Notes: generated by a model from the sequence alone, not told the origin. DNA of 64,000 nt from Acidiferrum sp963771295 (GCA_963771295.1 CAVYTB010000017.1:372001-436000), one strand, 5' to 3'; shown: positions 25,114 through 34,389, numbered from the stretch's first letter. Numbers and translations: made by a program.

Positions 25114-26067
25114 ATGGCGGAAAACAGCATCGAGATCAGCGTCAGGGGAAAGTGGATCCGGGTTCCCGCAATAGAATTCGACGGGAAGATGATCGTCGTC
25201 AGGGGAAAACGGATCAAACTGGCCGTCGTCCACGACGAAGAATTGCTGGAGACCGAACTTGGAAATCCGGAAGCGTGCATCGAGAGGCTAAGAGGGCAGA
25301 TGGCGCACGGACTCCGAGCGGATATTTTCACCTTTTCGCAGAAGTTGCCGGATACCACGCCTCGACACAACTACCCTTTCGACCTGGATAGCATCGCAGC
25401 TGTAAGAACATCCAGTTTCAAGGGATGGTGGGAGAATCTGCCGCAAGAAAGCCGCAAAAACGTGCGCCGGTCGCAAAAACGTGGCGTGGCGATTTCGGTC
25501 CGCGAATTCAATGATGACTTAATTCAAGGAATCGTTGGCATTAATAATGACTCTCCGATGAAGCAGGGCAGGCCCAACGATCATTACGGCAAAACCCTGG
25601 AACAAGTGAGGAAGGACCAGGAGTCATTTCAGGGTCGAAGCGATTTCATTTGCGCGCACGTTGGCGAAGAAATGATTGGCTACCTCAAGATCGTTTATCG
25701 AGGACCTGTGGCTGCGCTTTTGAATTTGACCTGCAAGGCGAGCCACTTTGACAAGCGCCCTTCGAATGCGTTGCTTACCAAAGGGATGGAGATTTGTGAG
25801 CAAAAAGGTATAACGCATTTGACTTACGGCAAATTCAACTACGGGAACAAACGAGACAATCCGTTGCGAGAGTTCAAGACTCGAAATGGATTCGAAGAGA
25901 TTCTTGTGCCGAGATTTTATGTTCCGTTGACTCCGTGGGGCGCTCTTTGCACGCGGCTTAAGCTTTACCGCGGGCTGGTGGGGATTCTTCCCGGGAATGT
26001 TCTTGCGCTGGCGACGGGCGCGCGAGCGAAGTGGTACAACCTCCGATCCGTTTCCAAGCCGGTGTAG
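25114..26067 (+). CDS. GNAT/FemAB-like acyltransferase
   Basis: 317 residues. The central and C-terminal parts (~130-270: NVRRSQKRGVAISV, FICAHVGEEMIGYLKIVYRG, ALLTKGMEICEQKGITHL) have the double-GNAT look of FemAB/acetyltransferase-6 proteins, which transfer acyl or aminoacyl groups onto glycans. No signal peptide or membrane segment is seen. It is inserted between the WbpD-like and WbpE-like genes in the same operon, so it probably adds an acyl or amino-acid decoration to the same amino sugar; this is inference. A second relative lies at 61398-62471. Confidence 0.68.
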   Translation: MAENSIEISVRGKWIRVPAIEFDGKMIVVRGKRIKLAVVHDEELLETELGNPEACIERLRGQMAHGLRADIFTFSQKLPDTTPRHNYPFDLDSIAAVRTSSFKGWWENLPQESRKNVRRSQKRGVAISVREFNDDLIQGIVGINNDSPMKQGRPNDHYGKTLEQVRKDQESFQGRSDFICAHVGEEMIGYLKIVYRGPVAALLNLTCKASHFDKRPSNALLTKGMEICEQKGITHLTYGKFNYGNKRDNPLREFKTRNGFEEILVPRFYVPLTPWGALCTRLKLYRGLVGILPGNVLALATGARAKWYNLRSVSKPV

Positions 26068-26122
26068 CTTACGGAACTTACGGCAGAAATAACGAGAATC
26101 ATGCACGAGGAGAAAAGCACAG

Positions 26123-27337
26123 ATGGCTAACGCGACAAAAATTCCGTTTCTCGATTTGGTGACACCGCATCAAGAGCTGGAAGCCGAGCTTCTGGCTGTC
26201 GTCAAGCAGGCGTTTGCGACGGCCGGGTTTATCGGCGGGCCGATGGTGGAGGACTTTGAGCGTGAGTTCGCGACCTTTTGTGACACGAAATATTGTGTCG
26301 CGGTGAATAGTGGCACCGACGCTCTGCGGTTTGCCTTGATGGCTGCGGGCCTTGAACCGGGCGAAATCATCATCACGATTCCGCATACGTTCATTGCCAC
26401 GACCGAAGCGATCTCGCAAGCCGGTGCACAGATTGCATTCGTCGACATTCACGAGCAGACCTACACGATGGACCCAGCGAAACTTCGGGAATATCTGGAG
26501 ACGCGGTGTGATTTTGACAGTGCCGGAGGAAAACTGATTGAACGCAGTTCGACGCGGCGCGTTGCCGGGATTGTTCCCGTACATTTGTACGGGCAAACCG
26601 CTGATATGGATCCGATCCAGGAATTGGCTGAGAAATACAATTTATTCGTGATTGAAGACGCGTGCCAGGCGCATGGCGCGGAATATTTCTCCAAAAAGGC
26701 GAACACGTGGAAACGTGCCGGCTCTATCGGAAAAGCCGCCGCGTTCAGCTTCTATCCAGGTAAGAATCTCGGCGCTTGCGGAGAAGGTGGGGCGATAACG
26801 ACAAACGATGCAGCTATGGCGGCGCATATGAAAATGATTCGCGACCACGGCCAAGCAAAGAAGTATTATCACGACATCGAAGGCTACAACGGACGTTTAG
26901 ACTCAATTCAGGCGGGATGGCTTTCTGTAAAACTGCGGCATCTGGCGAAATGGAATGAATCGCGCCGTATGCTTTCACACCGCTACCACAAGCTTCTGGC
27001 GGACGCCAAGGACTCGGTTGTGCTTCCTGAGGAGGCGGCTTGGACAAAGGGCGTCTATCATCTCTATGTTGTCCGGGTACGGGACCGCGAGGCACTTCAG
27101 GCCCATTTGGCAGAGGCGGGAATCGGAACTGGCATCCATTATCCCATTCCACTGCACATGCAAAAGGCGTACGAAAAGTTTCCCCACAAGCGGGGCGATT
27201 TCCCCGTGACTGAACGCATCGCGGCTGAAATCGTCTCCTTGCCGATGTTTCCGCAACTAACGCCCGAACAACAAGACGTGGTTGTTGCCAGCGTGAAGGA
27301 TTTTGTCGGCGCAAAGATGACCACTTCGCATCGCTAG
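26123..27337 (+). CDS. DegT/DnrJ/EryC1 aminotransferase, WbpE-like
   Basis: 404 residues of a PLP-dependent sugar aminotransferase. The cofactor Lys is in AAAFSFYPGKNLGACGEGGAITTND; the phosphate-binding VNSGTDALRFAL and the DACQAHGAE Asp are present, and the C-terminus contains the family GIHYPIPLHMQ motif. It should transfer an amino group from glutamate to the 3-keto sugar made by the WbpB-like enzyme. Residues ~135-150 hold a short insertion (GGKLIERSSTRR) relative to typical members. GAGGAG lies upstream of the ATG. The gene is intact. Confidence 0.9.
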   Translation: MANATKIPFLDLVTPHQELEAELLAVVKQAFATAGFIGGPMVEDFEREFATFCDTKYCVAVNSGTDALRFALMAAGLEPGEIIITIPHTFIATTEAISQAGAQIAFVDIHEQTYTMDPAKLREYLETRCDFDSAGGKLIERSSTRRVAGIVPVHLYGQTADMDPIQELAEKYNLFVIEDACQAHGAEYFSKKANTWKRAGSIGKAAAFSFYPGKNLGACGEGGAITTNDAAMAAHMKMIRDHGQAKKYYHDIEGYNGRLDSIQAGWLSVKLRHLAKWNESRRMLSHRYHKLLADAKDSVVLPEEAAWTKGVYHLYVVRVRDREALQAHLAEAGIGTGIHYPIPLHMQKAYEKFPHKRGDFPVTERIAAEIVSLPMFPQLTPEQQDVVVASVKDFVGAKMTTSHR

Positions 27338-27422
27338 TCTGGTTGAAAGCTCACACTCTTTTTCTTGTCCGCAATTGCATTCGCCTGTGTCCTCTCAGTC
27401 TGTGCTGACAAATCAAAACACA

Positions 27423-28301
27423 ATGCCTCGTCTAGACAGGCTTGCTACGCTGTACCTGACTTCACCTTTGGTCCGCTTGTTTGGACCCAAGCCCGGTGCT
27501 CGTGTGCCGATCCTTATGTACCACAGCATTTCCCACAATCTTTTCGGGATGTCTCACCCCTACTACCACATCAACACGCTGCCATCCGTTTTTTCGGAGC
27601 AGATGCGTTGTCTTCGCCATGCAGGTTATCGCACGATTAGTCTCGCGGAGGCTTGGGCTGGTTTGAATGCTGGGCACGACCTCTCGAAAGTTGTGGTTCT
27701 GACGTTCGGCAACGGGTATCGGGATTTCTATACCGACGCAATGGATGTACTGACGCAATGCGGTTTTACTGCAATTCTGTTTCTGGTGACGAGTCGGATT
27801 CGGCAGACTCCTCTTCGCGTGGCAGGGGCCGACTACCTGACATGGCGAGAAGTTCGACAACTGCAAAAAGCCGGCATTCAGTTTGGTTCACACACGGTGA
27901 CCCATCCCGATTTGCGCTCGATGAAACCCGACCAGATTGAATATGAATTGGGCCGTTCGAAAGAAATCATCGAGCAAAATCTCGGGGCGTCTGTCGATTC
28001 CTTCTCCTACCCGTTTGCTTTTCCAGAGGAAGATAGGAATTTTGTCCGCTTCCTGGAAGATATCCTACAGAACGTCGGCTTCGATTACGGCGTCTCCACA
28101 ATCCTCGGCAGAGCTCGCCGCGACAGTAAAAGGTTCTTTTTGCCACAGCTTCCCGTGAATACTTGGGACGACACCTCCTTGCTCCGCGCTAAGCTGGAAG
28201 GCGGATACGATTGGCTGCACTGCGTGCAGTTTTTGAAGAAGCTGATTCTTCATAATCCGACGTTCATGCAAGAGGGAACGACCGGCATAAAAACATGCTG
28301 A
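27423..28301 (+). CDS. Polysaccharide deacetylase-like protein with altered metal site
   Basis: 292 residues of the NodB/carbohydrate-esterase-4 fold. The downstream metal ligands remain (SHTVTHPDL, H157 and H161) and SYPFAFPEE follows, but the usual TFDDG motif is TFGNG here (G95-N96 replacing D-D), removing the catalytic base and a metal ligand. It may be inactive or have a changed role such as binding. No signal peptide is seen. The ATG at 27423 is chosen over a TTG at 27375; neither has a strong ribosome-binding site. It overlaps the following GT2 gene by 7 bp, so the two are coupled. Confidence 0.82.
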   Translation: MPRLDRLATLYLTSPLVRLFGPKPGARVPILMYHSISHNLFGMSHPYYHINTLPSVFSEQMRCLRHAGYRTISLAEAWAGLNAGHDLSKVVVLTFGNGYRDFYTDAMDVLTQCGFTAILFLVTSRIRQTPLRVAGADYLTWREVRQLQKAGIQFGSHTVTHPDLRSMKPDQIEYELGRSKEIIEQNLGASVDSFSYPFAFPEEDRNFVRFLEDILQNVGFDYGVSTILGRARRDSKRFFLPQLPVNTWDDTSLLRAKLEGGYDWLHCVQFLKKLILHNPTFMQEGTTGIKTC

Positions 28302-29215
28302 CGCTCCCACGCTACGTCCTTGTTACTCCGGCGCGCAACGAAGCCGACTCCATCGAACTGACGATACAGTCTGTGGTGAAGCAGAGCGTCCGGCCAATCA
28401 AGTGGATTATCGCGAGCGATGGCTCGACGGACGGAACCGACGACATCGTTCGGAAGTATGCCGCCACTCATCCCTGGGTTGAGTTGGTTCGTACGCCAGA
28501 GCGCCGCGAACGACACTTCGCCGGAAAGGTCCTGGCCTTCAATGCTGGGTACGCTCGGTTGCAGGGTCTCGACTACGATGTGATTGGCAGCCTCGATGCC
28601 GACGTTTCGTTTGATTCGGAGTACTTTTCCTACTTGCTTCGCAAAATTGCGGAAGATCGCACGCTAGGCCTCGTAGGGACGCCGTTCAAGGAAGGCTCAA
28701 ATCCCACTTACGACTATCGGTTCGTCAGTATTCAGCACGTTTCAGGCGCTTGCCAACTATTCCGACGTGAATGTTTCGAGCAGATCGGTGGGTATGTGCC
28801 AGTGAAAGGCGGTTGTATTGATCACATTGCCGTGATTTCCGCCAGGATGAAAGGCTGGAAGACCAGGACATTCACGGACAAAGTATCTTTGCATCACCGG
28901 CAGATGGGCACGGCGCAGGACAGCTTAGTGATGGCGCGATTTCGCAATGGCCGCAAAGACTACGTGATTGGGAACCATCCTGTTTGGGAACTGTGCAGAG
29001 CCAGTTATCAGGTGACAAAGAAACCGGTTGTCATCGGCGGTTTAATGCTGGTGTGCGGCTATGTCTGGGCGTTGATTCGGCGGGTTGAAAGGCCCGTTTC
29101 TCCCGAACTAGTAGCGTTCTACAGACACGAACAGATGCAGCGATTGAAGAAGTTTTTCAGCGGTAACAGGGTAGCCGCGAAAGAGACCGTGGAAGATCCG
29201 CCTCCGTGTGCGTGA
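28295..29215 (+). CDS. GT2-family glycosyltransferase
   Basis: 306 residues. The GT-A fold is evident: VLVTPARNEADSIELTIQSV, the nucleotide-sugar segment IIASDGSTDGTDDI, the metal-binding DxD (SLDADV) and a later HVSGACQLFRRECF acceptor loop. A hydrophobic C-terminal segment (VIGGLMLVCGYVWALI) may anchor it to the membrane. It starts within the stop region of the altered deacetylase gene. Donor and acceptor cannot be read from sequence. Confidence 0.9.
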   Translation: MLTLPRYVLVTPARNEADSIELTIQSVVKQSVRPIKWIIASDGSTDGTDDIVRKYAATHPWVELVRTPERRERHFAGKVLAFNAGYARLQGLDYDVIGSLDADVSFDSEYFSYLLRKIAEDRTLGLVGTPFKEGSNPTYDYRFVSIQHVSGACQLFRRECFEQIGGYVPVKGGCIDHIAVISARMKGWKTRTFTDKVSLHHRQMGTAQDSLVMARFRNGRKDYVIGNHPVWELCRASYQVTKKPVVIGGLMLVCGYVWALIRRVERPVSPELVAFYRHEQMQRLKKFFSGNRVAAKETVEDPPPCA

Positions 29216-29236
29216 ACTAGTGATGGATAGTTACCG

Positions 29237-30142
29237 ATGAGCAACGAAGCGCACCACATTAGCGTTTGCATTTGCACCTACAAGCGTCCGCAGCCTTTGA
29301 AACACTTGCTGGAGGAACTCCGCAGCCAGGAAACTGGCGGTGCGTTCAGCTACTCGATTGTGGTGGTCGACAACGATCAATCGCGATCTGCGGAACCTGT
29401 GGTGGCAGAGTTCGCGACTTCGTCAGCTATTCCCTTCAAATATTGTACCGAGTCTCAGCAGAACATCCCGTTAGCGCGGAACAAAGCGGTAGAAAACGCC
29501 GAAGGTGATCTGATAGCTTTCATAGATGATGATGAATTCCCGATTAAACGCTGGTTGCTGACCCTGTTCGAGGCACTCAACAAATACGGGGCTGATGGCG
29601 TTTTGGGACCTGTGAAGCCATATTTTGAAAACGAGCCACCGAAGTGGGTCATCCAGGGTAAGTTTTATGACCGGCCCAGTTACCCGACGGGTTTCGTCAT
29701 CGATTGGCGAAAGGGCCGGACTGGTAATGTCCTGCTGAAGCGAGTGCTTTTCAGCGACAGCGCTCAGCGATTCAACCCGGCGTTTCGGACGGGAGAAGAT
29801 CAGGACTTCTTCCGAAGGCAAATCGAAAAGGGACACGTGTTTGTGTGGTGCCATGAGGCCATGGCGTATGAAGTTGTGCCAGCTGCACGCTGGGATCGCT
29901 CATTCATGATAAGGAGAGCGCTACTGCAAGGCTCAGCCAGCAGGCTCCATCCAACGTTCGGAGTGCGCGAGATCGCGATATCGTTGATTGCCATCCCTGT
30001 GTGGGCGATTGCATTGCCCTTCTCGTTGGTTTTAGGACACGGCAGGTTCATGAGTCCGCTGGTGAGGCTTTTTAACCACTTGGGTAGACTTTTGGCATTC
30101 TTGGGAATCAATCCGGTAGGGGAACCATACGTCACGAATTGA
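29237..30142 (+). CDS. GT2-family glycosyltransferase
   Basis: 301 residues. The N-terminus HISVCICTYKRPQPLKHLL and VVDNDQ are typical of GT2 enzymes; the acidic motif is IAFIDDDEFP, and TGEDQDFFRR supplies the likely catalytic base region. A hydrophobic stretch near 245-270 (ISLIAIPVWAIALPFSLVL) may associate with the inner membrane. It lies 21 bp after the previous glycosyltransferase and 9 bp before an epimerase gene. Specificity is unknown. Confidence 0.9.
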   Translation: MSNEAHHISVCICTYKRPQPLKHLLEELRSQETGGAFSYSIVVVDNDQSRSAEPVVAEFATSSAIPFKYCTESQQNIPLARNKAVENAEGDLIAFIDDDEFPIKRWLLTLFEALNKYGADGVLGPVKPYFENEPPKWVIQGKFYDRPSYPTGFVIDWRKGRTGNVLLKRVLFSDSAQRFNPAFRTGEDQDFFRRQIEKGHVFVWCHEAMAYEVVPAARWDRSFMIRRALLQGSASRLHPTFGVREIAISLIAIPVWAIALPFSLVLGHGRFMSPLVRLFNHLGRLLAFLGINPVGEPYVTN

Positions 30143-30151
30143 CGGAGAGAC

Positions 30152-31216
30152 ATGGGCCACGCGGAAAACGACGGTTACATCGTGGGGAAGGACGACCTCA
30201 TCCTGGTAACGGGAGCCACGGGATTCATTGGGTCCCGCCTCGTTCAGCATTTGCTGGACCGGGGCTTTCGCAATTTGCGCTGTTTCGTCAGGCCTTTTAG
30301 CAGCAAGATTCAGTCGCTCGGCGGGATCCGCAGTGATGGAGTGCGGGTGGAGTTGATGAAGGGGAACCTATTGTCGAGTGAGGATTGCGCGGCGGCGACA
30401 AAGGACGTGGCGGTTATTTTTCACTTGGCTGCAGGTACGGGCGAGAAGTCCTTTCCCGACGCTTTCATGAACTCCGTAGTCACAACTCGGAACCTTCTCG
30501 AAGCATCTCTGCGGCATGGGTCACTTCGCCGGATTGTCAGCGCCAGTTCGTTCGCGGTCTACAGCAACCGGAACAAGCCCCGAGGAAGGGTATTGGATGA
30601 GACCTGCCCGATGGCAGAGAATCCCGGACGAAGAGATGCGTATCTTTTTTCGAAGCTCAAGCAGGATGAAATCGTCACCGAGTATGGGAAGCGGTTCGGG
30701 ATTCCTTACGTTATTGTCAGGCCCGGAGTCGTTTATGGTCCCGGAAAAAAGGCCATCACCGGCCGCATAGGCACCAATACCTTTGGAGTCTTTCTGCATC
30801 TCGGCGGCTCAAACAAAATTCCGTTCACATACGTCGATAATTGCGCCGAGGCCATTGCGCTGGCTGGGTTGCGGAGCGGCGTGGATGGCGAAGTGTTTAA
30901 TGTCGTGGACGACGACTTGCCTTCGAGCAGGCAGTTCTTGCGCCAGTACAAACGGAATGTGCGCAAATTCAAGTCCATTTACTTTCCGCACGCCGTGAGT
31001 TACGCGCTGTGCTCTCTTTGGGAACGATATTCGACTTGGTCTCACGGCCAGCTCCCGCCGGCGTTCAACCGCGGAGGGTGGCACTCTTTTTGGAAAAAGA
31101 CGACATACAGTAACGAAAAGCTGAAGGAGCGGTTGAACTGGGCGCCCAGAGTGAGCACGGCAGATGGGTTGAATCGATATTTTGAGGCGTGTCGGACTGC
31201 GGGTCGCGATGCTTAA
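30152..31216 (+). CDS. NAD-dependent sugar epimerase/dehydratase (extended SDR)
   Basis: 354 residues. The NAD-binding loop is TGATGFIG (near residue 19), followed by FHLAAGTG, the catalytic Ser region VSASSFAVY and a Tyr-Lys pair in YLFSKLKQ; the RPGVVYGPG motif is standard. It should alter a nucleotide sugar (epimerisation, dehydration or reduction), but the closest subgroup is not identifiable by eye. GGAGAG lies just before the ATG. It overlaps the next Gfo/Idh gene by 8 bp. Confidence 0.85.
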   Translation: MGHAENDGYIVGKDDLILVTGATGFIGSRLVQHLLDRGFRNLRCFVRPFSSKIQSLGGIRSDGVRVELMKGNLLSSEDCAAATKDVAVIFHLAAGTGEKSFPDAFMNSVVTTRNLLEASLRHGSLRRIVSASSFAVYSNRNKPRGRVLDETCPMAENPGRRDAYLFSKLKQDEIVTEYGKRFGIPYVIVRPGVVYGPGKKAITGRIGTNTFGVFLHLGGSNKIPFTYVDNCAEAIALAGLRSGVDGEVFNVVDDDLPSSRQFLRQYKRNVRKFKSIYFPHAVSYALCSLWERYSTWSHGQLPPAFNRGGWHSFWKKTTYSNEKLKERLNWAPRVSTADGLNRYFEACRTAGRDA

Positions 31217-32339
31217 AGTTGCCATCGTTGGTTGCGGCAAGATCGCGGATGCTCATGCTCTGGCGCTTCAGCGAATCAAGGGCTGTGAGATCGTCGGGGT
31301 CTGCGACAGGGAGCCGCTCATGGCGCAGCAACTCCACGAGAGGTTCCCGGTCAAAAAATGTTTTACGGACCTGACGCAACTTTTGAGTGAAGCCAAGCCG
31401 GACGTTGTCCACATTACCACGCCGCCGGAAAGCCACTTTGGTATCGCGAAGCTCTGCCTGGACTCGGGCAGCCACGTCTATGTAGAAAAGCCATTCACGG
31501 TCTACGAGCGCGAAGCCCGAGAGCTGATTGAACTCGCCAATGAGAAAGGACTCAAAATCACCGCAGGACATGACGATCAGTTTAGCCACGTCGCGCGACG
31601 CATGCGCAGCCTGGTGCAAAGTGGCTATCTGGGCGACGGACCAGTGCATATGGACAGCTATTTCTGCTACAAGATCGGACGGTCAGGGTATGTGGGTGCG
31701 CTACTGGGCGACCCAAATCATTGGGTTCGCAGGCTGCCCGGAAAACTATTGCAGAATATTATCAGTCATGGCGTCGCCAGAATCGCGGAGTTTTTGCGTA
31801 GCGACTCGCCGGAAGTGATCGCGCACGGCTTTGTAAGTCCGCTGCTCAAGAGCATGGGCGAAAGCGAAATCATTGATGAACTGCGAGTCATCGTCTCAGA
31901 GCAGGCAGGCACGACCGCCTATTTCACATTCTCCTCACAGATGCGTCCCGACATCCACGAGTTTCGAATTTATGGCAACAAGAACGGCCTGATTGTCGAT
32001 CAGGACACGGAGACGCTCATCAAGCTGCGAGGCGACGGATACAAGAGCTATCTTCAAATGTTTGCTCCTCCCGTGATCATGGCGTGGCAGCATCTCGGAA
32101 ACCTGAAAGTGAATCTCGGAAAGTTTCTGGCGCGAGACTTCCATATGAAATCGGGGATGAAGTACTTGATCGAAGCTTTTTATCGTTCGATTGTGGAAGA
32201 CACGCCAGCGCCCATCCCCTATCGAGAAATCCTTCTGACCGCTAAAATTATGGATTCCATTTTTGTTCAACTCGCCGCGAAGCAGTCGCAATTGCAGGCG
32301 GCGGGCACGGCAGCTCTGCAGACGGAACGTTCGAATTAA
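31209..32339 (+). CDS. Gfo/Idh/MocA family oxidoreductase
   Basis: 376 residues starting at the ATG at 31209, which opens the conserved KVAIVGCGKIADAHALAL nucleotide-binding segment. The family motif VYVEKPFTVYE is present. The rest follows the expected GFO_IDH alpha/beta fold; the SHGVARIAEF region probably supplies the catalytic His. It is distinct from the WbpB-like gene at 23573 and may oxidise or reduce another nucleotide sugar or inositol-like intermediate. It overlaps the epimerase stop (31216). The operon then has a 232-bp gap holding a tRNA-like sequence. Confidence 0.88.
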   Translation: MLKVAIVGCGKIADAHALALQRIKGCEIVGVCDREPLMAQQLHERFPVKKCFTDLTQLLSEAKPDVVHITTPPESHFGIAKLCLDSGSHVYVEKPFTVYEREARELIELANEKGLKITAGHDDQFSHVARRMRSLVQSGYLGDGPVHMDSYFCYKIGRSGYVGALLGDPNHWVRRLPGKLLQNIISHGVARIAEFLRSDSPEVIAHGFVSPLLKSMGESEIIDELRVIVSEQAGTTAYFTFSSQMRPDIHEFRIYGNKNGLIVDQDTETLIKLRGDGYKSYLQMFAPPVIMAWQHLGNLKVNLGKFLARDFHMKSGMKYLIEAFYRSIVEDTPAPIPYREILLTAKIMDSIFVQLAAKQSQLQAAGTAALQTERSN

Positions 32340-32409
32340 CGCACGGTGACGCTTTGCTCAGCGGATTTTAATCCGCAGCTGAAATGATACAATTTTAGAC
32401 GGTTCCCAA

Positions 32410-32484
32410 GCCGGTGTAGCTCAGTGACAGAGCGGCCGAATCGTATTCGGCAGACGGAGCGTTCGATTCCTCCCGCCGGCTCCA
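32410..32484 (+). tRNA. tRNA-Thr (CGT)-like gene, degenerate
   Basis: 75 nt folding as a tRNA. The acceptor stem GCCGGTG/CGCCGGC pairs over 7 positions (one G-U), the D stem is GCTC/GAGC, the anticodon stem GCCGA/TCGGC is perfect with loop ATCGTAT (anticodon CGT), and CCA is encoded. The TTCGATT T-loop is normal. Oddities: the D-loop AGTGACA lacks the GG pair, and the T-stem GAGCG/CCTCC pairs properly only if one base is bulged. It lies between two polysaccharide genes on the plus strand. It may be a decayed tRNA or a remnant of an attachment site rather than a working decoder. Confidence 0.6.
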
Positions 32485-32571
32485 AGTTTTCCAAACACCC
32501 CATGTTCCCATCGAGCCACAGTGGGCTTGCCAATGTCCCTCGGGCTCATTCCACGTTGAGGTAATCGGTTT

Positions 32572-34389
32572 ATGCCAGGAATTGTCGGACTTGTCACAAA
32601 AATGCCGCGCGAGTGGGCCGAGGCGCAGTTACAGCGGATGGTGAAGACGTTGTGTCACGAGCCCTTTTACAGCTCCGGCGTTTGGATCGACGAATCCCTC
32701 GGCGTCTATGTTGGATGGGCGGAGCGCCAAGGATCTTTCAGCGACGGCATGCCGCTCAGTAATGAGCAGGGAGATGTTCACTTGATTTTTTCCGGTGAAG
32801 AGTTTCCCGACCCTGCTGTGGCACGCAGACTCAAAGAGAAAGGGCATGATCTCAGCGCGAAAGGGCCGTCGTATTTGGTTCACCTGTACGAAGAGGATGC
32901 GAAGTTTCCAAAGGGTCTGAATGGCCGATTTCAGGGATTGCTGGCCGATTCAGCGCGCCAGACCGCGATGCTTTTCAACGATCGCTACGGCATGAATCGG
33001 GTGTACTACCACGAGTCGAAGGAAGCCTGCTATTTCGCCGCGGAAGCCAAGGCTATCCTCGTTGTCCGCCCGGAATTACGCAAAGCCGATCCGAAGAGCA
33101 TGGGGGAGTTTGTTGCCTGTGGCTGCGTGCTCGAAAATCGAAGCCTCTTTCAAGGTATCCAGTTGCTGCCGCCGGGTTCGGCTTGGATTTTCAGACGCGG
33201 CGCACTCGAAGAGAAAAACGCCTACTTCGAGGAAAAAGAGTGGGAAGGGCAGACACCGTTAGAACTCGAAGCCTACTACCAGAAGCTCCGCGAAGTGTTC
33301 TCTGCGAACGTGCATCGTTATTTCAACGGCAGCCAGCCTGTCGCGATGTCGCTGACCGGCGGTTTGGACAGCCGGATGATTTTGGCGTGGCAGAAACCTT
33401 CTCCTCAATCGGTTCCCTGCTATTCCTTCGGTGGCCCGTTCCGAGAGTCTCAGGACGTGCTACTAGCGCGCCGGGTGGCAGGAGCGTGCAACCAATCCCA
33501 CCAGGTAATTCCGGTCGGCAATGATTTTCTAACGCAGTTTTCGCGTTACGCGGAACGTACTGTTTACCTGACCGATGGCTGTGTCGAGCTGGGTCACTCT
33601 CCTGATCTTTATGTGAACGAGATAGCCAGGAAGATCGCTCCCGTGCGCATGACGGGTAACTACGGCGGCGAGGTACTTCGCCGCGTGCGAGCGTTCAAAC
33701 CTGTCGCTCCTATCGAGGGGCTGTTCAGTCCTCAATTTCTCACTCAGGTTCAAGCCTGCTGGGGCACATACGGCTCGATGCTGCACACCAATCCACTTAC
33801 TTTTGCTGTCTTCCGGCAAGCTCCGTGGCATCACTACGGTCTGCTCGCCTTGGAGCAAACGCAGCTTTCCCTGCGCTCGCCTTTTCTGGATAACGATTTC
33901 ATCCAGACTGTTTTCCGGGCGCCAGAATCGGCCTCGCTGAGCAATGATGTCTGTTTGCGATTAATAGCCGAAGGAAATCCGAGCCTGCTGCAGATCAGGA
34001 CCGATCGCGGTCTTGCCGGAAACCATGGCAGTCCGTCGAGAGGAATCTCTCGCGGGCTGCTCGAATTCACTTTTAAGGCTGAATATGCGTACGACCATGG
34101 GATGCCTCAGTGGGTGGCCCAAATCGATCATGCGCTTTCGCGGTTCCACCTCGAACGGCTCTTCCTCGGCCGCCACAAGTTTTATCACTTTCGCATCTGG
34201 TACCGCGATGCACTGGCGAAGTACGTCCAGGAGATGCTCCTGGATTCTCGCACCCTTTCGCGCCCATACCTGGAGCGGCGCGGCTTGGAAACTATTGTGC
34301 GCGGCCACCTGAAGGGCAACCGCAACTACACCAACGCAATTCATAAAGTTCTGACATTAGAGCTGACGCACCGTCTTTTCATGGACTGA
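32572..34389 (+). CDS. Asparagine synthase-like protein lacking the glutaminase Cys
   Basis: 605 residues with the two-domain AsnB layout. The C-terminal synthetase half keeps the pyrophosphate loop SLTGGLDSR (260-268), so it can probably form an acyl-adenylate. The N-terminal Ntn-type glutaminase half begins MPGIVGLV where active enzymes have MCGI: the nucleophilic Cys2 is Pro. It therefore cannot use glutamine in the normal way and may take ammonia or an amine on the sugar as acceptor. AsnB-like proteins in O-antigen clusters can make amides on uronic acids; that role is inferred. Other GATase landmarks (RYGMNRVYY, FAAEAKAIL) remain. Confidence 0.88.
   Translation: MPGIVGLVTKMPREWAEAQLQRMVKTLCHEPFYSSGVWIDESLGVYVGWAERQGSFSDGMPLSNEQGDVHLIFSGEEFPDPAVARRLKEKGHDLSAKGPSYLVHLYEEDAKFPKGLNGRFQGLLADSARQTAMLFNDRYGMNRVYYHESKEACYFAAEAKAILVVRPELRKADPKSMGEFVACGCVLENRSLFQGIQLLPPGSAWIFRRGALEEKNAYFEEKEWEGQTPLELEAYYQKLREVFSANVHRYFNGSQPVAMSLTGGLDSRMILAWQKPSPQSVPCYSFGGPFRESQDVLLARRVAGACNQSHQVIPVGNDFLTQFSRYAERTVYLTDGCVELGHSPDLYVNEIARKIAPVRMTGNYGGEVLRRVRAFKPVAPIEGLFSPQFLTQVQACWGTYGSMLHTNPLTFAVFRQAPWHHYGLLALEQTQLSLRSPFLDNDFIQTVFRAPESASLSNDVCLRLIAEGNPSLLQIRTDRGLAGNHGSPSRGISRGLLEFTFKAEYAYDHGMPQWVAQIDHALSRFHLERLFLGRHKFYHFRIWYRDALAKYVQEMLLDSRTLSRPYLERRGLETIVRGHLKGNRNYTNAIHKVLTLELTHRLFMD

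Noticed and set aside
26053..26068. 16-base identity (CCAAGCCGGTGTAGCT) with the tRNA-like gene start at 32407-32422
   Set aside because: One 16-base match is about what chance gives in a window this size; here it is the end of a coding sequence, and no longer repeat or second copy was found.
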